DNA of 64,000 bases, taken from NCBI GenBank assembly GCA_013399875.1, contig VXAZ01006878.1, positions 434,001 through 498,000 on the forward strand, written 5' to 3'. The first letter of the stretch is position 1. Every line of letters starts with the position of its first letter. The position numbers and the translations under genes are program-made. Shown here in pieces: positions 50,801 through 62,873 of this stretch. Origin of the DNA: Gymnorhina tibicen. Its lineage: Eukaryota; Chordata; Aves; Passeriformes; Artamidae. The notes under the pieces were generated by a model. The model saw only the letters and a list, made by a program, of their open reading frames with translations. It ran no database searches and had not been told where the DNA came from.

Positions 50801-52286
50801 TGACTGATTATCACCCTGGGGGAACCCAGGCACATTTGCATCCCTGTACGGCCTGTGCAGCAGTGGCAGCAGTGTGAAGGAGATGACTGAATATCTCTGC
50901 AATATATTTCCTGAGCTTCAAAACCACATCTCAGCCACTCTTCAGAAAGAACAGCAGTGCAGATCACCTAATGGATACAAATAAATGAATGTCTCATGAC
51001 AGCTACCCTTTGAGTGAATTTATTATTGAATTACACTCTGGCTTTTTAAGAACAAGCTGAGCTGACAAGCTCTCTCACCAGTGCAGAAGAAAAAGAAAGA
51101 CAATGATAAATTACCCTGATGGATAAAGGCAAAGACCTTGTCTCTTCCCAAATACCAGCAATTATATATTATTCATGTTTGGGAAGGAAAAATAATCATT
51201 GCCCACATTGAAATGAGTGTTTATGATGATAAAGCAAGTAGCTAAATTAAATTCTGAATGCGCAGAATGTCTTTTCACATCATTTTGATGAACAGATAAC
51301 AAGTACTCCTCTACTACTTGGTCATTCTTGTATTGATTTTGAAACCACTTACTCTTGCTGTTTGCTTTGTTGTTTTTAAGCCGTTCCTAGTTGTCCATCA
51401 CCATAAGGAGTAGCACAAGATGCAGTGGTGTCAAGTAGTTGACTATCAAGTAGGACACCTGATGTATTTGTTCTCTTTTGAGGGACAGTGTCAGAAAATG
51501 GCAAGAACAGGCTAAAGTACTGATCCACAGAGTCTTTTATGGTAAGTGTTGGCATAGGTTAAAGTGCCTCAGAAAACCATGTGTAAAATTGGCACTTTTG
51601 TAAAGAAAATTTGAAAAGAAATCAGTCAGTTTTGAAGTAAGTGTGTTTTATACCGCTCCTTTTTTGAGACAGATTGTGTATATCTACTTGCTGCCAGTAG
51701 TATCAACCTGTTCTGATTACTTGGGCAGCTAGAAATAACCATCTGAGTTACATGAAACATCAGAGAGCAGTATCTGGTATCAACTGCAAGAGTAGTCCCT
51801 GACTGCCCTTAGGTCAGTAGTCTACGTACAAAAAGTTAGTTAGTTTTGATGGTTTAAAATTCTGATCAGAATTAACTTTGCACATTTTTTCCCACTACTG
51901 AGTGACAAGGTATCTGTAAACAAGTTGCTCAGCCTTCCTGTGTCCCCTCTGTGTGCCAGGCAGTACAATGTGCCTTACTGATCCAGGTGGAGAGGGTTGC
52001 ATGGCATGGTTAGAAGCTCAGAGAGACAAGTATGCTATAAATGCCTGTGTGCGCTTTTTTACTGGGAATAAATAAATAAATGGGGTTTATTGTCAGAGAG
52101 TTAAACTGCACTGATCCCAAGCCCCATCAAAACCAAAACTGTGAATATTGATCATGGCCAAAGAAGAGTTAAGAAAATAGCGGGGGGGATCTAAATATTT
52201 TTTCAGAATGTTTTGGTAGTCCGTCTGGTCAGTCCTAAGTGATTTTGAAGAATATTGCTATGTTTGCTTAGTATCCTTGAGGGAGT

Positions 52287-52454
52287 TTGCCACAGAGAGG
52301 CTGTGCATGTCCCATCCCTGGAAGTGTTCAAGGTCAGGTTGGATGGGGCTCTGAGAAACCTGGTCTAGTGAAAGGTGTCCCAGCCCATGGCAGGAGGCTG
52401 GAACAAGATGGTCTTCATGGTCCCTTCCAACACAAACCGTTCTGTGATTCTATG
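52287..52454 (+). mobile_element. CR1 LINE 3' end
   Basis: The sequence runs from gccacagagaggctgtgcat through gttcaaggtcaggttggatg, aacctggtctagtgaaaggt and ccatggcaggaggctggaac to accgttctgtgattctatgg. It is a typical 5'-truncated CR1 with its 3' terminus. The reverse-strand open frame at 52415-52840 only partly overlaps it and has no recognised product. Confidence 0.95.
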
Positions 52455-53466
52455 GATATGTTCAAAGCATCTTCTCTTTTCCTTTCACACATTTCATCCC
52501 ATTTGTGGAGGGCTGTGGGTTCACCCCAGCAGATCTTTCTGAGGTTTCTTCCCAAGGAAACCAAGGTGCTCTGTCTTTTCTGTATTTTTCCATCAAGAAA
52601 AGTGTAACTTTGATACAACACTTCTTTAGTTGAAGAGAAGTTAAAGGTCAAAAAACCCAAACTTTTCAGATGTGGCTTTATCCTGATGATTTCTCCTGCG
52701 CTAGTCCAGCCCATGGCTCTGGCCCAACTCCAGGCAGATGCAGTTCCCTTCGGCAGCAGGAAATTCTCTGGGTTGGATGCACCCACTGAATGCAGGCACC
52801 CGCGAGTGATGCAGGAGTTTAGGGGGCGCAGCAGCTCCATGGGTTAGGATAGCTTGGAATGCTGCATCTGTTTAAAACTATGTCATAGAGATTAGACAGC
52901 ATCCAGTGTTCTGAGGGTAAGCACTCATGGCACAGCGTGGTACCTACACTGATGGAAACAAGGTCATATTTTTCCATATTTTAAACCAAGCTAGCACCGC
53001 AAGTCTTCAAACCCTCTTCTTCCCAGCACTATTGTCTTCCAAAGGCATCATTCTTCTTTTGGTCCTTTCTACTTAAATGAACTCCTTGTTAGGTACAAGT
53101 CATAGCTTTTTGAAATACAGAATAACAAGGAGTTTTAAAAAAATTACTGGTTTTTATTTTGGTAATTAATTCCTTCAAGAGGGATTAAGAGCAAATCATA
53201 CTTCTAAAATTTACCTTTCCTATGTACAGGGCGCTTTTTATTTTTTTGTTTGCCTTTGTCTTTTGATTTTGAATTTAGCATAACTTCATTCCCATATAGT
53301 AAATTAATGCAATATATGCAGCTACTTATGTCAACTTTGTGGAATTTGTACCTGCAGGCCTTCACGAAAGCAAAGCTCCTGTCCATATTTATGTTCTTTT
53401 CTGTAACATAGATAGTATAACCATGATGTAATTATATTCCTCTTTCGTAACTGTCAGTAAAAGGAA

Positions 53467-53528
53467 TTTGGTTGGACTCAATGATCTTCAAGGTCTTTTC
53501 CAACCTTAGAGATTCTGTAATTCTGTAA
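53467..53528 (+). mobile_element. very short CR1 tail
   Basis: Only about 60 bp: ttggttggactcaatgatct, tcaaggtcttttccaacctt and gattctgtaattctgtaa. It is the terminal block of a CR1 subfamily, severely 5'-truncated. Confidence 0.9.
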
Positions 53529-55626
53529 GTCCTGTGTACAGTCATTAGAGAAACTGGGGTGCAGCTTTTAAAAAATATTTTTAAAACATTAGATGTTTAT
53601 GACCAAGCACAAAGGAAGGAGTAGGATCTTCCTAGTGTGATTTAGGCATGCTTCCAGGGTCCAGTGGGGCAGCTGATAGAAATGCTGTACCATCCTGGAA
53701 TTAAAAGGTCTCAGGTGATGCCTGTGTCCTAATGAGCTCTTGGAGTGTGCAGAAAACAAATCTCAAGCCTTCAAAACTCACAAGCATGAAAAAAAACCTC
53801 CTAATGAGCTAAGTTCCTCCCAGATTACAGAGGTACTGGTGTGCACTTCTGGATTTAGGAGTCTAAACTATGGTGTAGGTGTTGATGCATTCTCTTGGAT
53901 CTGCATGTAGATATTTGATTAATATTTATTCAGTACTTATGGTACTTTCCTCTGAAAAAAAGCCACCTTATCAGGAAGAGTCTGTCCTTTGAGTATGACA
54001 TTTATTTGCTAAATTGGTTAAAACCTCCTATATTTAAAAACAGTTTTATAATCCCAAACATAAAATCTTATCTATTTTATTGGACATTTTTTTACTAATT
54101 CCTCTGGATCGTTACAAATCTATCAGACAACTTATATGTAGTTAAAGAACTTTCCCTATGATCATCAAAAGAGAGATAATTTTATAATTCACCTGGAAAT
54201 AATGTTTTTTTCCTTCTCTTCTGCTCAGTTTTGTTTTCATGGTCCCTCAGATTCAGTGAATGAAGTGCTTTTATTCCTGTTCTGCAGAGCTGAATATGTG
54301 ACCAGAGCTTACCAAATAAATACCAGATGTAAAATACTGTAATAATACAGAACTGCTAAGTTCTGCAGACATTTTTAGTGAAGACTTGACGTGAATACAT
54401 TATGCATCTCTGAAAGTTATTGCAGCATAAAGTCTTTACCTCTCATAGAAATAATGGCTATAAAATGACTTCTGAAAAATCATGAAATAAGCATAATTCA
54501 GGTGGAAAAATTATCTTGCACCTTATATAGTGCTGGACACTTGACTTGGATTGTACAAACCTAGAAAAAGACGAGTGTGATTCTGTTTCTCTGACACCTT
54601 ATGCAAAGCAAGAGAGTGTTTCTTTGATTGTACTGGCGAAAAGGAGAGAGTCATCAACTCCTAAAGCATTAGTCAATCACATTGTGAGTAAAAGGATTCT
54701 TCACTGAAACTTTGCAGTAAAGCACAGCCCAACTTTATTATGTGTTGCATTTCCTATAAAACTCTGTTCTAAAGTACTTTCATTTAAACAGTTGGAGCCA
54801 GTTTTACAATTTCACAGACATCATCAGCATCTTTTCCTCTCCTGAGTAGCCTTCCCTATCCCTTACCCTCCCACCTTACCATTATAATTCAACTGAGAAA
54901 TCTTGAGATGTAAAAATAGTGAGTCAATGAGGCATAGAGACACAAGATGCTTGGGATGGCAGGAGTGGCATCTCTTTCCAACAGTGGCCAGATTGCTTGG
55001 CAGATCAGAGAGGAAGATTGTGCTGTCATAACGAGCAAGGACACACGTCGAGAAGGTGCATAACATTTGATTCCTGGGAGAAGTTTTCAAAGCAATAAGG
55101 GCCTGAGTCTTTCAGGAATGGAGCCAATAGGGAATTCTTGTGAGAGCAATGATCATGGGTTTTCTAAAAGTGGTAGGTGGTCCTCAAAAGGTACTCCATT
55201 TTGTTACCAAGCTGTCATGCAATAAAGGTACCTCTTTTTCCTTTTGGAGGAGCTACAACCAGCAATCACTTATACCGCTGAAAAAAGATGATGCCCAATG
55301 AGATGTTCAAGAACCATCAGTTCATAAGTCTTTACAGAGCAGAATGGTGCCAGGTGCATGCAGTGGGAAGCCTGAGAAACTGAACCACAGTTGGTCACAA
55401 AACAAAGTCCTTGCATGTATACTACAAATATCAGATGAAGAAGGCCCACTGGTTTGATACTGTCAAGTTAAGACCAGATCTAAAGAGGCAGCAAGAATAA
55501 AATCTGCATCTAGAGATTTTATTATAAATATTGATTAATAAGCACTTTCTTTTTTGAGTTCAAATACCAACTTCATTAGCCACATTTGTAAAAGTATCTG
55601 AGCGTTTATGCAGCTTTTTCCCCTGT

Positions 55627-55631
55627 CCTTC
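55627..55631. repeat. left target-site duplication of the solo LTR
   Basis: CCTTC directly before the LTR's TG end. The same five bases follow the other end at 56428-56432. Confidence 0.75.
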
Positions 55632-56427
55632 TGTTATGATCCAATTATTAGTATTATTAAGGTTCTTTAGAAATTCCTCTGCCCAAATTAAGGTGCAAAC
55701 AAGACCATATGCCAGTGACAATAATATGGGTTTTATTGATGGTAAATATGAGAGAGAGAGAGAGAGAAAGAAAGAAGTAGAAAATAGGTGGGGGGGACAG
55801 AAAGAAAGCAACAGGGACAGAATAAGGAAAATGTCACCACTCCGTGGATCCCAACGATGTTCTGTTGATCCTCTCCAGCTGGTCTTCTCAGTGGTGAAGG
55901 TCCCCCCGAAAAAGTGTAGAATCCGATGGGTATCTATGCCCAAGCTAGACAGGCATGTCTGGGCATGTCCCCCTGGGGGAAGGGGGCAGCCTCTTACAGC
56001 AGTCCCTGGGTTTGTTGCATCACTGCAGTCCTGTGGGGCAAAGCCTCTCCCGTGGATGTCCCGTGGGGCTGGGGGTTCCACAGCCGGGCCAGTTTGTGTA
56101 ATTGGAGGGTGGATGTTTATTGCCTCTCACCAGAGGTTATGCCATGCACCCAAAATCTCCTCCTCTCCCCCTCAGTTGGGGGGAGTCTGTGTAAACCTGG
56201 CTTCTGTGAGCTGCGCTCTCCCCCCACCCCAAATTCAGCTGGAGGCTTTGCCCTATTGTGGATGCATACCTTTCCCTCAGCCTGAGCTGATTGAACAATG
56301 GGTTTCCTTTAATCTAATCAGCAGTTCGACTTACAGTCCAAAGTTCTTCAAGGAGGCTTCTGTGGCTGTTGCTTCTTTAAAACTTTATATCACTGTTTGA
56401 GGCATAAACTATTTTCAGTCTCTGACA
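55632..56427 (-). mobile_element. solo LTR of an endogenous retrovirus, reverse orientation
   Basis: The 796-bp element begins TGTTATGATCC and ends CTGACA on the + strand, so on its own strand it starts TGTCAG and ends ATAACA, with TGT...ACA inverted termini. It is flanked by the 5-bp duplication CCTTC. On its own strand a long CT-rich run (55750-55778) is followed by the poly(A) signal AATAAA (55732-55737) and then about 100 bp of U5-like sequence containing gtttgcaccttaatttggg, a pattern I associate with bird ERV LTRs. It contains no gag, pol or env and no primer-binding site outside, so it is a solo LTR left by recombination. The U3 part is GC-rich, unlike the intron. The family is not certain: 5 bp is usual for some class II and class III bird elements. 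The 254-codon open frame at 55636-56400 and the 173-codon one opposite are by-products of this GC-rich stretch. Confidence 0.82.
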
Positions 56428-56432
56428 CCTTC
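56428..56432. repeat. right target-site duplication of the solo LTR
   Basis: CCTTC directly after the CA end of the LTR, identical to 55627-55631. Confidence 0.75.
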
Positions 56433-56946
56433 TTCAGACAATTTAAATAATGGGTTTTCACTGGAGCTTTTCATTCACTTGGCTTTACTGTGTCTTTCAT
56501 GGAATATCTAAATTCTGTAGAAGGCTTCTTGCAAAAGGTTAACAGCTAAGGACCATGCCCACATAATCATCAGCATCTCCTGATCCTTCAGAGGTAGGAC
56601 CTTATAAGTACCTTCATTGAGTAGGTTAAACAAACAGGGCAGGTGCAGTTTCTTGCTGCAGACAACTTAGAATTGACTTTCTTTTACTGATTCTGTTCAG
56701 AGCTCTTAAAAACTTTGCTCTTCATGACCCATTCTCCTTCTCCAGGGTCCCATCAGCTGTTCCATCAGCTGCTCACAAAGCAGAATGGCAGAATCTGTTG
56801 CAAGCCATGTCTGTCAGTGCCACTTAGCAGGTCCCCATTTGGGATATGGTCAAACGTTAATGCATTTAGTCTCTTTGTCACATTGACACTGGCATTCTGG
56901 TGCTTCCCTTAGTGCAAACTCCTCAGATGAGCCTAATCAATTTTTT

Positions 56947-57235
56947 AGAATCATAGAATATTTTGGGGTAAAAGGGACTTTTAAAGGCCATCTAGCCCCT
57001 GCTATGAGTAGGAACATCTTCAATTGTATTGGGTTGCTCAAAGCCCTGTCCAACTTGGCCTTGAATGTTTCCAGAGATGGGTCAGCCACGACCTCTCCAC
57101 AAAGCCTGTGCCAGTGTTTTACCATCCTTATTATAAACTGCTGCTTCCTTAAACCTAGTGTGAATCTCCTCTCTTTCAGTTTAGAACCATTATTCCATGT
57201 CCTTTTGCATCAGGCCCTGCTAAATCCAGCAGGAC
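56947..57235 (-). mobile_element. CR1 LINE 3' portion, reverse orientation
   Basis: It begins agaatcatagaatattttgg, continues gacttttaaaggccatctag, ccctgtccaacttggccttg, aatgtttccagagatgg and tctccacaaagcctgtgcca, and reaches ttagaaccattattccatgt. It is about 290 bp of reversed CR1 3' UTR with an intact terminus. Part of the open frame at 57004-57426 derives from it. Confidence 0.94.
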
Positions 57236-59030
57236 TGTATCCCAGCTGCCCAACATGTGCCAAACCCTTTCACAAACTCACTTGTGCTATCCAGGATAGT
57301 GTGGGGGTCTTTCTGGATGACTGCTCTTCAATTTTCATTTCCTGTATAAGTCTGCCTTTTTTTCTTTTAACAAGGAGACCTTCAGTAGGATCATTTGCAT
57401 TCTTTTTCCTAACCTTAACTCCTTAATTCAGATGGCAGCTAAAAACAGTACATAGGTTTTGACTTTAAGCTTTTCTTACAACTAAACTGAACTAAAAAAG
57501 CCAGATGGATTGACTCAGTTCAAGGAAAGACTGACAGGAGGTTTTTCTCCACAGTTAAGATGCAAGTGGGCAGGGCTGTTTTTACAGACAGCTTTTGAGG
57601 GAAATACTGCCACAAGCAATGAACTTGAACGTCTCTATGTTTTGATCTCTCCTCTTCTTCTTTTGTCCTTCATCTGCCAGCTCAGTCATTTTCTCTGTGT
57701 CTGTGTGTTTGATCGTGATGCCCTTAGCTTTTACCTGGCATTGTACCAAGTGTTCTATCTATCCTGGTACTAGACTGCCCTGAGGTTGTTTAACGTTAGA
57801 CAGGTGCATTCAACCCAAAATGGACGAGGTACATTTTGCTTTATCCTCTCTTACTCTCAAGCAAAAAGGCCCCAGCCAAGGCTAAAGCCAAGAGATTGTA
57901 GCAAATGGCTGTGCTTCTAGGCTCTTATCAGCCTGAGCATATCACAGATGAGTGCCATGAGAATGTAAAAATCCCTCTGCAAGGGATTATCAGATTACTA
58001 CAATTATTCTTCTTATGTCTCTGTAAGGAGGGGATTGTTATTTTGCAGGTGGAGTAAAGAGACGTAAACAGACCAGCTGACATGACTGGTGTCACACAGA
58101 AAGGCTGTAGCAGAGGAAGAAATAGAACTGAGATTATCTAATTTCATTAATAACATTCTTTCCAATGAACTATAACTTCCTACATTTTTGTACTATGGAG
58201 CTCCGTTGAAGTTTTATCCCAAGCAGAAGGATAAATCCTATATATATGTGTATACTTATATATCCCAATAAAATATGAAAGTGGTAAATTCAAAGAGATT
58301 TATAATGTCAAATTAAATTATTTATTATTAATAACTTGGCCGAGGATGGCTAAGCAGTCATGATAACCATTTTCACACATCTGAAACCTTTAAACGAGAA
58401 GGTCCAATGAGTTATGTTGGACGTATTTTGGGGAGTAACAGAAATTAAGCGGAGTGAGATTTCCCATGGCACCTCTCCTCAGTCAAGGAAAGAATATACA
58501 CTTCTTGCAGAAAAAGTGGGATCTAGGATGTACGGAATTTCTTTCGTACAGTGAAAAATGCTTAGGAGAAACAGTATTTTTCCCTTATTTCCAAATGCCA
58601 AGTGCAGTGTCACCAGAAAACATCTGTGAGTAAAGTGTATTGGAAGGACCGATGTCTAAGTTGTGAGACACTGGATCAGAGAGAGTATTAAAGACAAATC
58701 TTTAATGTGCTCCCATAAGGTGAAATGGCTTTGGTGGAATTTACTTTTCTGACTCCTGTTCTAAGGATGGTTTTGTCTGCTTGAATTTTGTTGACAGTCT
58801 GTCAAACTTTATTTATCTCTGAGCAATAGGAACGTAAAGGCATCAGTGCACCCCTGTCTGTTTTGCCACTGTGTCCCAGATCTTACCAGACAGACTTAAT
58901 TTAATTGTCTTGGGAATAAAGGATGACTTCACAACGCAACAGTGTAAAATTGTCTGATGCATCATCTGGCACCGTGGATAGCATTTTGACAATGATTTGG
59001 TCTTTCAGGCAAGTTTTTATGGAAAAATTG

Positions 59031-59046
59031 AAAAAAAAAAAAAAAA
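59031..59046 (+). repeat. poly(A) run
   Basis: Sixteen A in a row followed by GAAAAG. No retrocopy could be recognised upstream, so it is treated as a simple repeat. Confidence 0.8.
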
Positions 59047-60825
59047 GAAAAGTCTAATTAAAGAAGAGGAAAAATGGAGACTGCTTTTCCTTGTAAAACA
59101 AGAATCCATACAGCCTCATGTAACAGTAGTGAAGGAAACAAAACAAACGAACAAAAACAAACCAAAAACCAGAGGCAATAGGTGGAATCTATTAATAAGT
59201 TAATGGAAAGTGGAGGCTCAGTCTACGAGAAATTGAATTTTGTTCAACTGCAGAAAACACTCTGAACTAGCAGGCCTGGACTGATGGAATAAATCTCTTC
59301 TATTAACATGAGAGATAATTTTATGTAAATGTATTTGGAGACCTTCTAGCAGAGCTGAGCATCTTAGCAGTACTGCTTAACTTCTTTGTAGGGTAATTGC
59401 ATTTAGACCAAGGTCACATGAAGGAAATCGCTGACTAAATTAGCATTAACCAGGTTCCTGGGGGGCTTGGGGCATTGTAGACACTCAATCTTGCCTCCAG
59501 AAAGGACATGTTAACACTAGAGAAGCCAGCTGCTTCCAATGCACTGTGTGAACTGTTTTATTCAAGTGGGGCAAATTTTATCACCCAGGGAAGGAGAAGA
59601 TTTGAGTCTCATCAGGGACAGTCTGGGCTTGAGTTTTCCTCCAGTTTCCATCCCTACCTCTTTTAAATGGATTCCGATTCATGCATCTTGCTCCAGCTTC
59701 TCTTTATCGCTGTGGTTTGGGAATGATGTCCCCTTAGTGGTAACATCTTTTCTTAGAGCATGGAAATAAAGCAATGGTTATAGTCCTCAGGAGGATGGGG
59801 GATGCAGCTGGGCTTGCTGACGAGCTGCTTCTCTGACAAGAGACAGCCTCTGAGTCCGTGAGCACGTATGTGTGCTAGCAGAGTTGGATGAGCGCTGGGG
59901 AGCATTGGCCAGGATGGGAACTGAGTCTCTTTCTAAAGGTGAGGGAACAAATGCATTTCTACAGCTGCCAAGGTGAGAGGAGGTTCTTTGTTTGCCCACA
60001 TTGTTCTGGTGCTTGTTGTAGAAATAGTTGTCAGTGATACGTAACGGAGCAGATGCCTGTGGATGTAAAGCACATTCCCCATTTACTGAGCTGAGGGTCT
60101 GGGCCAATGTGCTTGCAATGTTACTTAGAACTTTAGAACTGCTTGGACATGTGTTGTGTGTAGGGCATCTGGAGAGACACCTGCAACGTGTATTTTTTCC
60201 TTTACTTGCTTGGAACTCTTGGAAGAAAAGGAGAAAGAACAGGTGGAAGCGTTCTTCTTGGGTTCACAGAAATGTACAATCTTGTTCCTATTATTTGAAA
60301 ACATTTGTAGTCGCAGTGTTCATGGGAATATGTGATACAGAACACCAATTCCTTCGTACTCAGGTCTTAGTATTCTCAAAAGAGTTTGCAGTGATTCCTT
60401 GTCTTCTACAAAATGTGCAGCCCATTTTATGAGAAGCTGAGAGAAGGCAGTTTCAATCCCTTCTTCTGGTCTCTCTGAAGGATTGAAAAGAAGATGGGAC
60501 AGAGTGGAAGAGATCATTAAAAAATCTGGGAAGAGAAGGACTAGGTTCTGCTCTTGGCTCAGAGATGTGCTTAGACATATTCACTTTACACAAAAATTGC
60601 ACTGCAGATGGTGACCTGTTGACTTCATTGGGGTTATTTCAAGCATTGACATTTTTCCAAGCATATTCCATGGCATCGTGATCCTTTCAAGTTATGCTCT
60701 ACCTGTGTGTTAGAGAGTGATGTGCATAATACTGTACAGGATTATTATTTTCCATTTTCTGTATATGAAAAGATGGGTTAGAGCCCTTAACAGGAAAAGC
60801 AATAGAAGTATTAAGGATATTATTC

Positions 60826-60985
60826 CCCCCATTAGCCCTGTCCCTGAAAATGTTCAAGGCCAGGTTGGATGGGGCTCTGAGTAAACAAGTCTAGTGGAAG
60901 GTGTCCGTGCCCACACTGCAGGCAGATTGGAACTAGATGATCTGTAATGTCCCTTCCAACCAAAACCATTCTAGGATTGTAGGAC
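60826..60985 (+). mobile_element. CR1 LINE 3' end
   Basis: Landmarks are ctgtccctgaaaatgttcaa, ggccaggttggatggggctc, tctagtggaaggtgtccgtg, ttggaactagatgatctgta and ccattctaggattgtagg. The terminal repeat is mutated (ctaggattgtag). Confidence 0.94.
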
Positions 60986-62227
60986 TATTAGCTCCAAACT
61001 TAGTCCAAGTCTTTTCCTACATGACTCTTAAGAAGTCAGTGATGATACATTAGAGAAAACTCAGTGACATAAAAATCATTTTCAGTATCTAATTTTCCTG
61101 TGACCTATCCCAAAATTATATGTGAATCTAGTCACATCTTAGATTGCAGACACATTTTGGCATCACTGCAGTAATTTTTGATAATATTGGAGCTCTCCAT
61201 TTAGATCAGCAGGAATTTTGTATAAGACTCCGTGGCAAATTGTCTGTTTGCTGTACTGTGGAATGTAAAAATTGTGCAGCCTTTATTAAATAGAAATTAT
61301 ACTTTATCTCCTTGCATTATAGAATCTCAGATTTTTAGGTGGACTGTAAGAAAATAACTGGCTCTTTCCCTAAGGATCTGTGTTTATGAAATCATCTTTA
61401 CAAAACATTGCAGAAATCATCCTTTGCCTCAGTGAACCAGCAAAGCACCATTGCTCTGTTGAAGTGCAGCTGGGATGATTTACTCTAGCTGAGATCTGGT
61501 TCTGCACCTGGAGAAACACTGGCTTTCAATCTCTGCTTTCCAGCAGGACAGCAGTTAGGAAAATTATTCATTGGGTCACGTTAGCACACTGACACCACAA
61601 TTTGCTGTTGCTGCTCAGAAAAATAGTTACCTTCAGCAAAAAATTGGGTTCAGACACTCACAGACATGTGATGTTTTGTCTTTATGGGAAGCTCCTAAGG
61701 TAGCAATGTAGTAATGACTTAGAAGTCTGGAAACAGACTTTGGAATAAGAACTGAGAAAATTTGTCTTTGGCTTTACTGCAGGTTTTCTGACTGACCTTG
61801 GACAACTGAGAATCATTCTATGTTTTATTTCCTCTCTCCGTAAAATACCGATCTGGCTGCATTAATCAGTGTTTGTAAAGATCCTTGAAATCCTTAGATA
61901 AAAGAGCATATTACGGAGCACAGAGTAGCTGGAATAGATGTAGCCTATAAAATGGTGCAATCTACCAAACTTGGGAAGAAAAAGAGGGGAAGAAAAAGCC
62001 CATCCTGTTAGTGTGCTAAGCTCCCCAGGCAGATTGTAAGGAAGCTTTCTGAACCTGGCAAATTATCTGTCATGGTTTTCCCAAATGGGAAATGAGCTGC
62101 CAAGCCTTGGTCAGGGTCTTCTGTGGCTTTTGTGCCTTAAATGTGTCTGTGCACTGAATGGTGATTTTCTGTTCTCTTTGATTTTAGAATGCACCTTGCT
62201 TTTAATTAGGGCAATACTGTTAAGACA

Positions 62228-62446
62228 CTACTGGCTGTTAAGGAAAGGTTCTTCACCCAGGGTTGAGCACTGGAACAGGCTCCTGAGGGAGTGTCATGGC
62301 ACCAAGCCTGCCAGAGTTGCAGAAGTGTTTGGATAACACTTTCAGGAACATGTCATGATCTTGGGGCTGTTCTGTGCACGGCCAGGAGCTGGGCTCAGTG
62401 ATCCTTGTGAGTCCCTTCCAACTCAGGAGATTCTGTGATTCTGTGA
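62228..62446 (+). mobile_element. CR1 LINE 3' end (second subfamily type)
   Basis: It reads aaaggttcttcacccagggt, gcactggaacaggctcctga, tggcaccaagcctgccagag, gatccttgtgagtcccttcc and actcaggagattctgtgatt. This is the CR1 subfamily whose tail contains gatccttgtgggtcccttcc. It ends about 307 bp before the next coding exon. Confidence 0.93.
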
Positions 62447-62753
62447 AATTCCAGTGTCATGTTGTGAATCCTACAGAAGTTTATACTTAATGAAGTATAT
62501 GCTGCAGCTGTTGCTTTTATGTAGTAGGGTAATTATAAACCTCACTTTGAGTATTGAAGGTTTTTACACAACACCTGAGAAAGCCTTCAAGGGCAGCATC
62601 CCACCATCAAAACACACGGCATGGCCTCCAGCTTTACAGGATATAAAGGTCTTGGCTTTCTAATACATAGGAATTCCCAGCCACATGAACAGAGGAAAAA
62701 CTGCATTGGTCAAAAAGACTTACTATTTCTTATCATTTTTCTCCTTCTTGCAG

Positions 62754-62873
62754 ACATGCATGTGTTATTCGAGGCCAGGTGATGACAGCAGATGGGACCC
62801 CTCTAGTTGGAGTGAACATCAGCTTTGTCAACAATCCCCTGTTTGGATACACAATCAGCAGACAAGATGGCAG
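62754..62873 (+). CDS. TENM4: TENM4 exon encoding the start of the transthyretin-like domain
   Basis: This 120-nt exon (phase 2-2) lies between TTGCAG at 62753 and donor GTAGGA at 62874. The first base completes the Gly codon, then [19 protein letters not shown] and [20 protein letters not shown] follow, and the last two bases (AG) begin the next codon, expected to be Ser. IRGQV...[10 protein letters not shown]...RQDG is the carboxypeptidase-regulatory/transthyretin-like beta-sandwich that links the EGF and Cys-rich stalk to the FN-plug and NHL propeller in teneurin structures (family knowledge). VNISF holds an N-glycosylation sequon (N-I-S). [15 protein letters not shown] fits TENM4; TENM2 and TENM3 have different residues as I recall. 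CR1 fragments sit close on both sides. Confidence 0.96.

Larger units (their letters stand above)
47861..62753 (+). other. TENM4: TENM4 intron (14.9 kb)
   Basis: It holds CR1 tails at 52287-52454 (+), 53467-53528 (+), 56947-57235 (-), 60826-60985 (+) and 62228-62446 (+), a solo LTR at 55632-56427 (-) and a run of A at 59031-59046. A GC-richer block at about 50240-50960 keeps some protein-like reading but is interrupted by stops and is not identified. The intron ends tctccttcttgcag at 62753. Confidence 0.85.

Noticed and set aside
55636..56400. 254-codon open frame on + and a 173-codon frame on - (55560-56081).
   Set aside because: Both lie in the solo LTR, with low-complexity residues from the GA-rich run and no recognisable domain. 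They are chance frames in GC-rich sequence.
57855..57901. Lys/Ala-rich reading (KAPAKAKAKR-like) that recalls the tail of a ribosomal protein or histone H1.
   Set aside because: It is far too short, with no homologous sequence upstream and no poly(A) tail. Low complexity explains it.
61312..61335. tatagaatctcagatttt resembles the start of a reversed CR1 tail.
   Set aside because: The following sequence does not continue with CR1 landmarks.
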